NCBI RefSeq assembly: GCF_947496995.1
Contig: NZ_CANMFD010000003.1
Coordinates: 124,001 to 188,000, forward strand
Direction: 5' to 3'
Length of the DNA stretch: 64,000 bases
Source of the DNA: an uncultured Roseibium sp.
Lineage (GTDB): Bacteria > Pseudomonadota > Alphaproteobacteria > Rhizobiales > Stappiaceae
The notes under the pieces were generated by a model. That model did no database searches. It was not told the DNA's origin and was given only the letters and a program-made list of their open reading frames with translations. The translations under genes were made by a program, and so were the position numbers. This document shows positions 28,457 through 37,560 of the stretch, in pieces (position 1 is the stretch's first letter; every line of letters begins with the position of its first letter).

Positions 28457-30532
28457 ATGGTCTGGTCCCTCTCCTTCGACCCCTTGCTGCCCATGTGGGC
28501 ACTCTACGCCGGCATTGCCGTCGCGGTCCTTGTCGCTGCGGTAACAGGGTTCCTCAAGCTGCGCGGCTGGGTCCTGCGGGCAGGCACCATGGCCCTGCTA
28601 CTCCTGGCACTGGCCAATCCGGCCGTCGAGCGTGAAGACAGGGAACCGCTGACCAGTGTCGTCGCCCTCGTTGTCGACAAGAGCCAGAGCCAGCGTCTCG
28701 CCGACCGCCAGTCGACGACCGAAGAAGCCGCGGAACTCCTGCAGGAGCGGATCGGAGCCTTGGAGGGATTTGAAACCCGGGTACTGGAAGCGCGCAATTC
28801 GGGATCCGGAGACGGAACGGAAGTCTTTAACACGCTGTCCAACGGTCTGGCGGATGTGCCGCCCGAACGGGTCGGCGGCGTCATCGTCGTAACCGACGGC
28901 CAGATCCACGACATACCGGAAAATGCCGGTGCCCTTGGCTTCGATGCCCCCGTGCACGGCCTGATTACCGGAACGCCGGACGAACGCGACCGGCGCCTCG
29001 TCCTCGACAAGGCCCCCAGGTTCGGTCTCGTGGGATCGGAGCAGACCGTCAGCATGACCGTGGTCGACCAGGGCCAGGGAACCGGACCGGGCGACCAAGT
29101 CCGCGTCACAGTCAAGCGCGATGGCGATGTCGTCACTCAGCGCACCGCCCGCACGGGTGAGAAGATCGATATTCCCGTCGAGATCGCCCATGGCGGCGAC
29201 AATATCTTCGAATTCGACGCCGAGCCCCTGAACGATGAACTGACCACGCTGAACAACCGGGTCGTCGTCACAATCGACGGCATCCGGGAAAATCTGCGTG
29301 TGCTGCTGGTTTCCGGTTCCCCCCATGCAGGCGAACGTACCTGGCGCAATCTGCTGAAATCGGATGCCTCGGTCGACCTTGTCCATTTCACAATCCTGCG
29401 CCCGCCTGAAAAGCAGGACGGCACCCCCATCAACCAGCTGTCGCTGATCGCCTTTCCGACCCGCGAGCTGTTCTCCGTCAAGATCGACGAGTTCGACCTG
29501 ATCATCTTTGACCGCTACGTGCGTCGCGGTGTGCTGCCGATGCTCTATTTCGACAACATCGCCCGTTATGTGCGCGATGGCGGCGCGGTCCTGCTGGCCG
29601 GCGGCCCCGATTACGCCGAAGGCGGCAGTCTTTACAGAACCCCGCTTGCCCCCATCCTTCCTGCCCGGCCGACAGGCACCGTCCTGGAACAACCTTTCCA
29701 TGCCACGCTCGCCGACATCGGAAAACGTCACCCCGTCACGAGAGGCCTGCCCGGCGCGGAACAGGATCCGCCGGCCTGGAGCCGCTGGTTCCGGGCGGTC
29801 GATACCGAACTTGACGCCGGCCAGGCCCTGATGTCCGGGCCCAGCGATACGCCGCTTCTGGTGCTGAACCGGGAGGGCGAAGGACGCGTCGCCATGCTGC
29901 TGTCAGATCACGTCTGGCTGTGGGCGCGCGGCTTTGAAGGCGGCGGACCGCATGTGCCGCTGCTGCGCCGCCTGGCCCATTGGCTGATGCAGGAGCCTGA
30001 TCTCGAGGAAGAAGCGCTGAATGTATCGCTTCTAGGTCAGGAGCTGGTCATCGAGCGCCAGACACTCGGCGATACGGTCGGCGATGTGAACGTTGTCTCA
30101 CCCACGGGCGAACGCTGGGATATCGCCATGGCCGAGCAGGAGCCCGGTCTGTGGCGCGGCAGCCTGCCAGTCAGCGAAACAGGGCTTTTTGCCGTCTCTG
30201 ACGGAGAAATGAATGCGCTCATTCACGTCGGACCGCAAAATCCGCGCGAATATACCGATGTCCTGTCCACGACCGAAGTTCTTGACCCGATCAGCGAGGC
30301 GACAGGTGGCGTGTCCCGGCGCCTGCGCGATATCGGCGGCGAGCTGGATTTGCCGCGCGTCGTCTCCATGCGCCAGTCGGCAAGTTACGCCGGAAACGGC
30401 TGGATCGGCCTGAAGGCGACGGAGGCCAGCGTCCTCAACGGCGTTGACCGCTATCCGCTGATGATCGGCCTTCTCGGTCTTGCCCTGCTCCTTGGAGCGC
30501 TATCGCTCACCTGGTACCGCGAAGGACGCTAA
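28457..30532 (+). CDS. Large VWA-like membrane protein of the MoxR operon
   Basis: A 691-residue protein with two N-terminal helices (about 11-32 and 37-54) and a C-terminal helix (about 665-685). The middle begins like a VWA domain (VVALVVDKSQSQRLADRQ, then GVIVVTDGQIHD) with a weakened metal site. It then has a glutamine-amidotransferase-like part (MLYFDNIARYVRDGGAVLLAGGPDYAEGGSL) without an obvious nucleophile. It begins 8 bases after the DUF4159 gene. This is the usual fourth partner of alphaproteobacterial MoxR operons; function inferred from context only. Confidence 0.85.
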   Translation: MVWSLSFDPLLPMWALYAGIAVAVLVAAVTGFLKLRGWVLRAGTMALLLLALANPAVEREDREPLTSVVALVVDKSQSQRLADRQSTTEEAAELLQERIGALEGFETRVLEARNSGSGDGTEVFNTLSNGLADVPPERVGGVIVVTDGQIHDIPENAGALGFDAPVHGLITGTPDERDRRLVLDKAPRFGLVGSEQTVSMTVVDQGQGTGPGDQVRVTVKRDGDVVTQRTARTGEKIDIPVEIAHGGDNIFEFDAEPLNDELTTLNNRVVVTIDGIRENLRVLLVSGSPHAGERTWRNLLKSDASVDLVHFTILRPPEKQDGTPINQLSLIAFPTRELFSVKIDEFDLIIFDRYVRRGVLPMLYFDNIARYVRDGGAVLLAGGPDYAEGGSLYRTPLAPILPARPTGTVLEQPFHATLADIGKRHPVTRGLPGAEQDPPAWSRWFRAVDTELDAGQALMSGPSDTPLLVLNREGEGRVAMLLSDHVWLWARGFEGGGPHVPLLRRLAHWLMQEPDLEEEALNVSLLGQELVIERQTLGDTVGDVNVVSPTGERWDIAMAEQEPGLWRGSLPVSETGLFAVSDGEMNALIHVGPQNPREYTDVLSTTEVLDPISEATGGVSRRLRDIGGELDLPRVVSMRQSASYAGNGWIGLKATEASVLNGVDRYPLMIGLLGLALLLGALSLTWYREGR

Positions 30533-30580
30533 AGGGGAAGTACCAGTCGTCCCCGGTCGCGGGACAGCAGAGCCCGTTCC

Positions 30581-31078
30581 CTAAAGCTGCCCGCCATGCA
30601 CCGCGCCTTCAGGCATCTCGCTGCCGTTCAGCAGCGCGATGAGCAGGCGGGCCGGATCGACAGGTCCCGGCAGGGTGATGCGGCCGAAAGGCACCTGCTG
30701 GAAGCCGAACGGGCTGTAGTAAGGCGCGTCTCCCACAAGAAGCACGGCCGTGTCGCCTGCAGCTTCGGCAGCATCCATGGCGGTGCGCATCAGCGCTTTG
30801 CCGAGACCGCGGTTCTTGAAATCGGGAGAAACTGTCAGCGGCCCCAGAAGCAGCGCCTTGCTTTGCCCGATGCTGATCGGCGTCAGGCGGATCGAGCCTG
30901 CAACCTGCGCGCCCACCAGAGCGACGAAGGACAGGTCCCCGCGATGCGGTATGTTTTCCCGGATACGGAATGCGGTCCGCGCAAATCTGCCCGGTCCGAA
31001 GGCTTCGGCCTGGAGGGTATCGATTGCGGTGACATCGGAGGCGTCTTCGGGCCGGATAACCCAGGAGGTCTGTTTCAT
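30581..31078 (-). CDS. GNAT N-acetyltransferase (YhbS-like)
   Basis: A 165-residue GNAT acetyltransferase. The acetyl-CoA pyrophosphate loop lies in FKNRGLGKALMRTAMDAA, preceded by LLLGPLTVSPD, and VLLVGDAPYYSPFGFQQV is typical of the YhbS group. Substrate unknown. It converges on the MoxR operon. No partner gene. Confidence 0.88.
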   Translation of the reverse strand: MKQTSWVIRPEDASDVTAIDTLQAEAFGPGRFARTAFRIRENIPHRGDLSFVALVGAQVAGSIRLTPISIGQSKALLLGPLTVSPDFKNRGLGKALMRTAMDAAEAAGDTAVLLVGDAPYYSPFGFQQVPFGRITLPGPVDPARLLIALLNGSEMPEGAVHGGQL

Positions 31079-31540
31079 TTTTCTGTACTCAGCAGGCAGT
31101 CTTCAGGAAAGGCGCGCCTGCCGATGGCCCAGATGAAACATATCAAGGAAGTCCGGGATCAGGTCAGCCGCGACGGTGCGGACGAGAAATGTCTCGTCGG
31201 CCGGTTCGTCGTCGGAGTGTCAGACCTGCGGTCATTTTTCCCAGTCTCTTAAAGTCGCGCGGGGAACTTCGATATATCCCCGGCATTTCCTTCGTATGAG
31301 GGCCAAGCGGTTACCATGCAAACGTGCACCAGGTCCAGCGCTTTTTGCGCACCGGGATTGTTCAGCTTCTTCGAACAAACCATTCAGCCGATTGATTTTC
31401 GCGGTACGCGCACGACGTACTGCGGTATTGGAAGACAGCATTTCGACGGTTGCAGGACTTTCGAAATTTCAACAGGTCAAAACCGGGCGGACCCGTTTCA
31501 GGTCTCCGCGCATGAAACGGGTTGGTCCAGGGAGAAAGAT
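31079..31540. other. Intergenic region upstream of glutathionyl-hydroquinone reductase gene
   Basis: A divergent gap of 462 bases. It should hold promoters for both the minus-strand GNAT gene and the plus-strand reductase gene. A frame in phase with the reductase is open from 31316, but it lacks a ribosome site and family similarity, so it is left out. A possible short frame at 31123 (MAQMKHIKEV...) has no ribosome site. No regulatory motif was recognised. Confidence 0.5.
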
Positions 31541-32515
31541 ATGGGTTTATTGGTTGACGGCGTCTGGAAAGACCAGTGGTACGATACAAAATCAACCGGC
31601 GGACGCTTTGTCCGCAAGGAGTCCTCTTTCCGCAACTGGATCACGGCTGACGGAAGCGCCGGTCCCAGCGGGAAAAGTGGTTTCAGGGCCGAGCCGGACC
31701 GCTATCACCTGTTTGTCTCCTATGCCTGCCCCTGGGCGCATCGCACCATGGTTTTCCGAAAGCTGAAGGGGCTGGAAGATCTGATCTCCCTGTCGGCGGT
31801 ACAGCCGCTGATGCTGGAGAACGGCTGGGAGTTCGCCAAGATCGACCCGCACACAGGCGCGAAATACGCCTGGCACATCTATGTGAAGGCGGACCCGCAC
31901 TATACCGGCCGCACCACGGTGCCGATCCTTTGGGACAAGCGGGAGAACACCATCGTCAGCAATGAATCTTCCGAAATCATCCGGATGTTCAATTCCGCGT
32001 TCGACGGTCTCACCGGCTCAAGTGAGGATTTCTATCCCGAGGATCTTCGCCAGGAAATCGACACGATCAACGAACGCGTCTACCACACCGTCAACAACGG
32101 GGTTTACAAATCCGGCTTCGCCACGACCCAGGACGCATACGATGAAGCCGTGACGGCCCTCTTCGAGACACTGGACTTCCTGGAAGACCGGCTCACGGGG
32201 CAACGCTATCTGGCCGGCGAGCGCATGACCGAAGCCGACTGGCGTCTGTTCACCACGCTTGTGCGTTTCGATGCGGTCTATGCCACCCACTTCAAATGCA
32301 ACATCCGCCGCATCGAGGACTATCCTGCCCTGTCAGGCTACCTGCGTGAGCTTTACCAGGTGCCGGGCATTGCCGACACGGTGGATATGGCGACGATCAA
32401 GCAGCACTATTACGGCTCCCATGAAAGCATCAACCCGCACCGCATCGTCCCGCTCGGCCCGGACCTCGACTTCATGAGACCGCATGACCGCGGCCGCCTG
32501 AAAGCAGCTGCCTGA
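31541..32515 (+). CDS. Glutathionyl-hydroquinone reductase (ECM4/Xi-class GST)
   Basis: A 324-residue Xi-class glutathione transferase that removes glutathione from glutathionyl-hydroquinones. It has the N-terminal MGLLVDGVWKDQWYDT, the catalytic cysteine in YACPWAHRTM (about 61-70) and the family segment TVPILWDKRENTIVSNESSEIIRMFNSAF. The ATG at 31541 follows GGGAGAAAG and gives the family's usual start. Cytoplasmic detoxification enzyme, apparently monocistronic. Confidence 0.92.
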   Translation: MGLLVDGVWKDQWYDTKSTGGRFVRKESSFRNWITADGSAGPSGKSGFRAEPDRYHLFVSYACPWAHRTMVFRKLKGLEDLISLSAVQPLMLENGWEFAKIDPHTGAKYAWHIYVKADPHYTGRTTVPILWDKRENTIVSNESSEIIRMFNSAFDGLTGSSEDFYPEDLRQEIDTINERVYHTVNNGVYKSGFATTQDAYDEAVTALFETLDFLEDRLTGQRYLAGERMTEADWRLFTTLVRFDAVYATHFKCNIRRIEDYPALSGYLRELYQVPGIADTVDMATIKQHYYGSHESINPHRIVPLGPDLDFMRPHDRGRLKAAA

Positions 32516-32534
32516 ACGCGCTGTCGTCCCGGCC

Positions 32535-33017
32535 CTACCATCGGGCGGACGGGAATTCCCCTGCCTGAAATTCTGCCAGCCTCCGGACGGTCGCTCCGCT
32601 GACATCTTCCGGCAATTGCCCCAGTGCGAAAAACGCGGCCTCCAGCACTTCCGCATTGGGCTGCAGGAAACCTGCGTCTTGTATCCAGTCCTGAATGTGA
32701 AACAGGCCGACATGATCCCGGCCCGACGCCTGCTCGTTCAGATAGACATTCAGCAGGACCGGCCGGCTGACGCAGGCAATGCCAACCTCTTCCTGAACCT
32801 CCCGACGGGCTGCTTCCTCCAGGGTCTCGCCCCTGTCGACACCACCGCCCGGCAGATACCAGCCTGCCACATAACTGTGCCGGACCAGCAGGATCTGGTT
32901 CTGCGCATCCTCGACGATGACCCTCACACCAAGCGTGTAGGGGTTGCGTAGGCGGCTGATCCCCTGGAGCAGCCGCGTGGTCCATCGGGTCTGCAGACAA
33001 GACAGGATCCTCAACAT
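32535..33017 (-). CDS. NUDIX hydrolase
   Basis: A 160-residue NUDIX protein with a canonical box, G-x5-E-x7-REVQEEVGI (GGVDRGETLEEAARREVQEE). The preceding ILLVRHSYVAGWYLPGGG is typical of the MutT-like group with an HSY element. Substrate unknown. It converges on the reductase gene. Confidence 0.87.
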   Translation of the reverse strand: MLRILSCLQTRWTTRLLQGISRLRNPYTLGVRVIVEDAQNQILLVRHSYVAGWYLPGGGVDRGETLEEAARREVQEEVGIACVSRPVLLNVYLNEQASGRDHVGLFHIQDWIQDAGFLQPNAEVLEAAFFALGQLPEDVSGATVRRLAEFQAGEFPSARW

Positions 33018-33192
33018 TCACCTCAAAGGACAAGACCGAATTGTGAAGTAAAACTTAATTAACCCATGCATTTCTTGCAGGGCAGGCAGATCAGAATAAC
33101 GCTACTCATTTGGGCGTTACTTGCATACATAACGTGCAACTTGATGAATTTGCAGGCAACCAAAACGTTTGCCGCCCTTGAAGGAAAATCCG

Positions 33193-33315
33193 ATGTTCAG
33201 CGCCCTGTTTGGCAAACGCCGTATCCGCCGCAGCCACTATCAGTGGAAACCGGCAATCGATCTCAGCAATCCGCGCATTGCTGCAGCCCTCGCAACCTTC
33301 CCGACCAACTACTAA
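33193..33315 (+). CDS. Very small basic protein, 40 residues
   Basis: ATG at 33193 follows AAGGAAAA by 5 bases; 40 codons end at TAA. The peptide starts MFSALFGKRRIRRSHYQW and is strongly basic in its first half, ending AALATFPTNY. A second small gene starts 32 bases downstream and a strong terminator closes the pair. Coding is inferred from the ribosome sites and shared terminator; I do not recognise the family. Confidence 0.55.
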   Translation: MFSALFGKRRIRRSHYQWKPAIDLSNPRIAAALATFPTNY

Positions 33316-33347
33316 GTCTGGTAACGGATCTCACACGGAGATAACCG

Positions 33348-33473
33348 ATGTTCGGTTTTGTGAATGTAGTCGGCGCCACGTTGCGCGAGACCACCCGCAC
33401 CGTCGGCGGTTCCCCTGCCGGAAAGGGCCAGACCGCGAAGCCTCAGGTCAAACGCTCTAGGGCCTCCGCCTGA
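33348..33473 (+). CDS. Very small protein, 41 residues
   Basis: ATG at 33348 follows ACGGAGATAACCG (GGAG 8 bases before the ATG); 41 codons end at TGA. The peptide starts MFGFVNVVGATLRETTRT and has a glycine/serine/lysine-rich basic C-terminus (KPQVKRSRASA). It lies between the 40-residue gene and a strong terminator. Unknown family; a DNA- or RNA-binding or membrane-surface role is conceivable from its charge but unproven. Confidence 0.5.
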   Translation: MFGFVNVVGATLRETTRTVGGSPAGKGQTAKPQVKRSRASA

Positions 33474-33497
33474 TCCTCTAGGTTTGCCGTAAAATTC

Positions 33498-33536
33498 AAA
33501 GCGCCGCGTTATTTTCCTTGACGCGGCGCTTTTTGC
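33498..33536 (+). terminator. Strong Rho-independent terminator of the small-gene pair
   Basis: A 12-bp perfect stem (AAAGCGCCGCGT at 33498-33509 with ACGCGGCGCTTT at 33521-33532) closes an 11-base loop and is followed by TTTTTG. It separates the small genes from the phosphoesterase gene. Confidence 0.93.
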
Positions 33537-33553
33537 TTTGAAGATGCGCTCCC

Positions 33554-34483
33554 ATGTTCAAGCTTGCCCATCTGTCCGATCCGCATCTGGGTCCTCTGCC
33601 GGATCCCAAACTCCTGCAACTGTTTTCAAAACGTCTGCTCGGTTATCTGAACTGGCATCGAAACCGCTCGAGGATCATGGGCGGCAGCTACCTGGAACAG
33701 CTTGTCGAAAACATGAAGATCCAGGCGCCGGACCACATTGCGGTCACCGGTGATCTGGTGAATATCGCCCTTCCGCTGGAAATCTCGGGCGCAAGAACCT
33801 GGCTGGAAGAAGTCGGCGAGCCGGAAAATGTCTCCGTCGTCCCGGGCAATCACGACGCCTATGTCCGCGGAGCCGTCCGCAAGGCCCGCAAGGCCTGGTG
33901 GCCGTATATGTCCGGCGACGACGCGCAGGACGCGCCTTCCGAACGCGGCAAACCTGAAGCCACTTTCCCCTATATCCGCAGACGTGACGGCGTTGCCCTC
34001 ATCGGCGTCACGACCGGCCGCGCAAGCGCTCCCTGGTTCGCGACAGGCCGTGTCGGCAGCCGCCAGAGCAAGCGCTTGAAGAAGATACTGGAAGACCTCG
34101 GCAAAGAGGATCTCTTTCGGGTCGTGATGCTGCATCACCCGCCGTTCAAGAACGCCACGCGCTGGCACAAACGGCTTTCCGACGCATCAAGGGTACGGGC
34201 GGTCGTCAAGAAGGCGGGCGCCGAACTGATCCTGCACGGACACACCCATATCGCCAGCATCGACAATATCGATGGTCCGAACGGCCCGGTCCCGGTCATC
34301 GGCGTTCCCTCGGCGACGAGCGCGCCGGGAGGCTCCAAACCGGCCGCCCGCTACAATCTCTTTACGATCGAAAAAACCGGCCCCGGCTGGACATGCCGCA
34401 TGGAAGAACATGGCTTTGCCGAGCCGGACACGCCGGTCACGCTGCTGGAGGACCATCAGCTGACCATTCCCGACAGGGTCTGA
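33554..34483 (+). CDS. Metallophosphoesterase (calcineurin-like)
   Basis: A 309-residue calcineurin-like phosphoesterase with all five metal and active-site motifs in order: LSDPHLG (about 6-12), GDLVN, GNHDAY, MLHHPPFK and GHTHIA. This is the cyclic-nucleotide/UDP-sugar phosphodiesterase architecture; the substrate is not evident. It begins just after the terminator of the small-gene pair, so it needs its own promoter within or near that hairpin or depends on readthrough. Confidence 0.9.
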   Translation: MFKLAHLSDPHLGPLPDPKLLQLFSKRLLGYLNWHRNRSRIMGGSYLEQLVENMKIQAPDHIAVTGDLVNIALPLEISGARTWLEEVGEPENVSVVPGNHDAYVRGAVRKARKAWWPYMSGDDAQDAPSERGKPEATFPYIRRRDGVALIGVTTGRASAPWFATGRVGSRQSKRLKKILEDLGKEDLFRVVMLHHPPFKNATRWHKRLSDASRVRAVVKKAGAELILHGHTHIASIDNIDGPNGPVPVIGVPSATSAPGGSKPAARYNLFTIEKTGPGWTCRMEEHGFAEPDTPVTLLEDHQLTIPDRV

Positions 34484-34517
34484 ATTCAAGTCTGCCGGCT
34501 CAGGCCGCCAACCGGTA

Positions 34518-35099
34518 TCAGAACGGGTTGGCGAACCAGGCGAAGGCGACCAGACCGACGACACCTGCTGCGATGCCCACGCCGAAAGCGCCGGCGACAG
34601 CCAGCCAGGGTGTGCGACTTTCCTTGACCCGGATCACCTTGGAGTCGAGCGCGACTTCGCGCAGCCGGTTGTTGAGCCAATCCCCCTCAAGCGCCTTTTC
34701 CCGCTCCAGCACCCGTTCGGCGATATACTCGGTCAGGCAATCGGCCATGTCGTCGATGTTTGCGGTTTCCAGGATGACGACACGGCCAAGGCGCGTATCC
34801 TTCAGGAACCGATAGGTACGGCGGTCGCCGCCGACGGCCACATGGCTGGTGGCATCGATCCACAGGCGCGGCGTTGAACCGGAGATGATCTGCAGCGAGA
34901 ACTGATCGTCGTCGTCAGGGATCTCCGTAAAGACATCCTTCAGCTCGTCCGCCAGCATATCCAGCCTGGCCCGTTCTGTTTCCTGCAGTTCGACCACCAC
35001 GTCCGAGCGCTCGACCTCGCCAAGCTGAACCTTGCGGATCGCATCGCGCAAGGACCGCATGCGCGTATGGGGGACAACGTTATCCTGCATTTCAGACAT
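34518..35099 (-). CDS. Tail-anchored conserved hypothetical protein
   Basis: A 193-residue protein I do not recognise. A charged, partly helical N-terminal region (20-60) is followed by an alpha/beta middle part (DDQFSLQIISGSTPRLWIDATSHVAVGGDRRTYRFLKDT) and one C-terminal helix (about 164-188), suggesting a cytoplasmic protein anchored by its tail. A one-mismatch CtrA box lies 145 bases upstream, though mtnA diverges from the same gap. Confidence 0.8.
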   Translation of the reverse strand: MSEMQDNVVPHTRMRSLRDAIRKVQLGEVERSDVVVELQETERARLDMLADELKDVFTEIPDDDDQFSLQIISGSTPRLWIDATSHVAVGGDRRTYRFLKDTRLGRVVILETANIDDMADCLTEYIAERVLEREKALEGDWLNNRLREVALDSKVIRVKESRTPWLAVAGAFGVGIAAGVVGLVAFAWFANPF

Positions 35100-35342
35100 G
35101 AGGCGCCTGACTCCGTTTTTTTTGCCGCTGGTTTATGGGTCCACACCCTAGAGTCCTATCCGACTCCCCCGTCAGGAAGACAGGCTTGCAGGCCTTCTCC
35201 TCAGGCTATCCACCGGCAATGATCCATTCATGGTTAATTGAGATTAGGAGATTTTTAACCCTGAGACCAGCAGTGCCGCACTGGTCTGTGCCCTATTCAT
35301 GGGTTATGCAGAAACAATTCGCTGAATTCCGGGAGTTTTGCC

Positions 35343-36449
35343 ATGAATGTCGACGGAAAGAAATATCGCACGATCTGGCTCGCGGAAGACGGTGCATCTG
35401 TCGAGATCATCGACCAGACGAAGTTTCCCTATGCATTCGAGATCGCGAAACTCCACACCATGGAAGACGCCGCCCATGCGATTCGCGTCATGCAGGTGCG
35501 CGGTGCCCCGCTCATCGGGGCGACCGCCGCTTACGGCGTCGCGCTGGCCATGCGCGCCGATCCCTCCGACGCCTCCCTTCATGCCGCCTGCTCGGCGCTG
35601 CTTGAAACCCGTCCGACCGCCGTCAATCTGCATTGGGCGCTGGACCTGGCGCGAAAATCGCTGCTGCGTGTCGCCCCGGAAAATCGGGCGGCAGCCGCCT
35701 TCACGCTCGCCTCCGACATCTGCGACGAAGACATCGCCATCAACATGGCCATCGGCATGCACGGCATGGAGCTCATTGCCGAAATCGCCCGTACCAAGCG
35801 CGAGGGGGAACCGGTGAACATTCTCACCCACTGCAACGCCGGCTGGCTGGCGACAGTGGACTGGGGCACGGCGACCGCACCGATCTACATGTGCCATGAG
35901 GGCGGCATTCCGGTCCATGTCTGGGTGGACGAGACCCGTCCGCGCAATCAGGGCGCTTTCCTGACCGCCTGGGAGTTGGGCCACCATGGCGTGCCGCACA
36001 CGGTGATCGTCGACAATGCCGGCGGACATCTCATGCAGCATGGCGAGGTCGACATGGTGATCGTCGGCACCGACCGCACGACGGCAACGGGCGACGTCTG
36101 CAACAAGATCGGCACCTATCTGAAGGCGCTGGCCGCAAAGGACTGCGGGGTGCCCTTCTATGTCGCCCTGCCCTCGCCGACCATCGACTTTTCCCTGTCC
36201 GACGGCGTTCGGGAGATCCCGATCGAGGAGCGCGGCGGCGCGGAAGTCAGCCGCATGACCGGCAGGACCGATAGCGGCGGCGTGGAAACCATCAACATCG
36301 TCGCGGAAGGATCGCCTGTCGGCAATCCAGCCTTCGATGTCACCCCCGCCCGTCTGGTCACCGGCCTGATCACCGAGCGCGGCGTTCTTGCCGCAAACCG
36401 CAAAGCCATAGCGGAAGCCTTCCCCGAGCGGGTTAAGGTCAGCGCCTGA
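35343..36449 (+). CDS. mtnA: S-methyl-5-thioribose-1-phosphate isomerase
   Basis: A 368-residue MtnA that isomerises methylthioribose-1-phosphate to methylthioribulose-1-phosphate in methionine salvage. The catalytic cysteine is in [12 protein letters not shown], the catalytic aspartate in [19 protein letters not shown]. Start supported by GGGAG 8 bases before the ATG. It is separated from mtnP by about 29 kb; no later salvage genes (mtnB, mtnC, mtnD) are in this window. Confidence 0.95.
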   Translation: MNVDGKKYRTIWLAEDGASVEIIDQTKFPYAFEIAKLHTMEDAAHAIRVMQVRGAPLIGATAAYGVALAMRADPSDASLHAACSALLETRPTAVNLHWALDLARKSLLRVAPENRAAAAFTLASDICDEDIAINMAIGMHGMELIAEIARTKREGEPVNILTHCNAGWLATVDWGTATAPIYMCHEGGIPVHVWVDETRPRNQGAFLTAWELGHHGVPHTVIVDNAGGHLMQHGEVDMVIVGTDRTTATGDVCNKIGTYLKALAAKDCGVPFYVALPSPTIDFSLSDGVREIPIEERGGAEVSRMTGRTDSGGVETINIVAEGSPVGNPAFDVTPARLVTGLITERGVLAANRKAIAEAFPERVKVSA

Positions 36450-36468
36450 AACCTGACTGAGCCGGGTC

Positions 36469-37080
36469 TCAGCCGATCACCGGCACATGCGGCGCCTTCT
36501 CCCTGGGGTAAAGCCCCATCAGGCGCGGATCGTCGGCGATTTCAACCGACCGCTTGCAGGGCCTGAAACCGCAGGACTGATAGAACCTCATTGCCTGCGG
36601 ACTGTCCGCGGTGCAGGTATGCAGCCAGAGCCGTCTGGTTTCCGGACGCGCCCAGGCCATCTCCACAGCCTGCGCCATCAGCCAGCGGCCCGCGCCACCT
36701 CCGATTGCCGCCGGTATCAGACCGAAATAGGAAATCTCCGGCTCCTCGGGCTTCGCATAATCAATCTCAAGCGTTCCGACAGGAGCCCCATCGCGCTTTG
36801 GCAGAAAAATCTCGCGCGTCGGTTCGCGGAGTATCTTCTCCAGCGCGGCATCCTCCTGGATAAGCCGTCCGAACCAGATCCAGTCCTCGCCGATCTGGCG
36901 GAAGAGCCGCCGATACGCGTCAATATCCGGCGAAGGCCACCGGTCCAGCGTCAGATCGTCTCTCGCCTGGGCAAGCGGTGCTTCCGGCGCCTTCAGCATC
37001 TCGAGATTAGTCACCACGACAGCGACTTTCCCGTCCGGGATATCCCAAAAGCCATTCATGTCGAGCGTCTGTCCGGGCAT
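36469..37080 (-). CDS. GNAT N-acetyltransferase
   Basis: A 203-residue GNAT protein begun at the ATG at 37080, which follows CTGGAG by 6 bases; the frame is open 23 codons further without such a site. The acetyl-CoA loop is in IGGGAGRWLMAQAVEMAW, followed by LHTCTADSPQAMRFYQSCGFRPC. The same family annotation covers acetyltransferases of many substrates. It converges on mtnA. Confidence 0.88.
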   Translation of the reverse strand: MPGQTLDMNGFWDIPDGKVAVVVTNLEMLKAPEAPLAQARDDLTLDRWPSPDIDAYRRLFRQIGEDWIWFGRLIQEDAALEKILREPTREIFLPKRDGAPVGTLEIDYAKPEEPEISYFGLIPAAIGGGAGRWLMAQAVEMAWARPETRRLWLHTCTADSPQAMRFYQSCGFRPCKRSVEIADDPRLMGLYPREKAPHVPVIG

Positions 37081-37200
37081 CTTGTCTCCAGAAGCGGTTA
37101 GCGGTCTTTCTGCGCTTACCAGCTGCGCGCAAGGATACCAAGTGCCCATACCGTTCTAGCCGTCGTGAACCTGATGGGCACATTTGCACAATGCGACAGG

Positions 37201-37215
37201 TTAACGCGTCATTAA
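37201..37215. promoter_or_regulatory. CtrA box upstream of the 91-residue gene
   Basis: Exact TTAA-N7-TTAA (37201-37204 and 37212-37215, spacer CGCGTCA), 45 bases before the start of the small gene at 37260 and within an intergenic gap. The spacing is as expected for CtrA-activated promoters. Confidence 0.75.
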
Positions 37216-37259
37216 CTCTGTTATGGGAAGGTCGTCAGGTATCCAGGAAAGATGCGCTG

Positions 37260-37535
37260 ATGGCAAAAGTCGGAAATTACATTCAACGAGACTACCACGG
37301 AACCTACAGCTCGAAGAAAAAGTCGACCTGGTCGGACTTCAACAAGTCCTGGGGCGCGCGGCGAGCAGCCGCTGCTGAGAAAATGCAAAACCTGCGCACG
37401 ATTGCCCACAACTTCAACACCATCAGCACCTATTCCTCTCAGGCAAACACAAGTCTCGTGATGCAGAGTCGCGGCAGCCAGAGTGTCTACTCCAGCCCGA
37501 CCGCGGTCATGTCCCGCATCAACGTTGTGATCTGA
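37260..37535 (+). CDS. Small protein with CtrA-type promoter, next to flagellar genes
   Basis: A 91-residue protein from the ATG at 37260 (AGGAAAG 8 bases upstream). The chain starts MAKVGNYIQRDYHGTYSSKK and is rich in Ser, Thr, Asn, Tyr and Gln with a basic middle and no signal or membrane segment. It is the only plus-strand gene at the 3' end of the flhA operon. A perfect CtrA box precedes it. I do not recognise the family; a flagellum or cell-cycle role is inferred from promoter and position. Confidence 0.7.
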   Translation: MAKVGNYIQRDYHGTYSSKKKSTWSDFNKSWGARRAAAAEKMQNLRTIAHNFNTISTYSSQANTSLVMQSRGSQSVYSSPTAVMSRINVVI

Positions 37536-37560
37536 AGCGCAGCCTCTCAGAAAAATTCCG

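Noticed and set aside
33066..33344. 92-codon frame overlapping the 40-residue small gene
   Set aside because: No ribosome site; the overlapping frame starting at 33193 has one, and the adjacent second small gene and terminator fit that reading better.
35244..35258. TTAG-N7-TTAA near-match to a CtrA box upstream of mtnA and the tail-anchored protein
   Set aside because: One mismatch, and neither flanking gene has a clear link to CtrA; kept only as a weak possibility.
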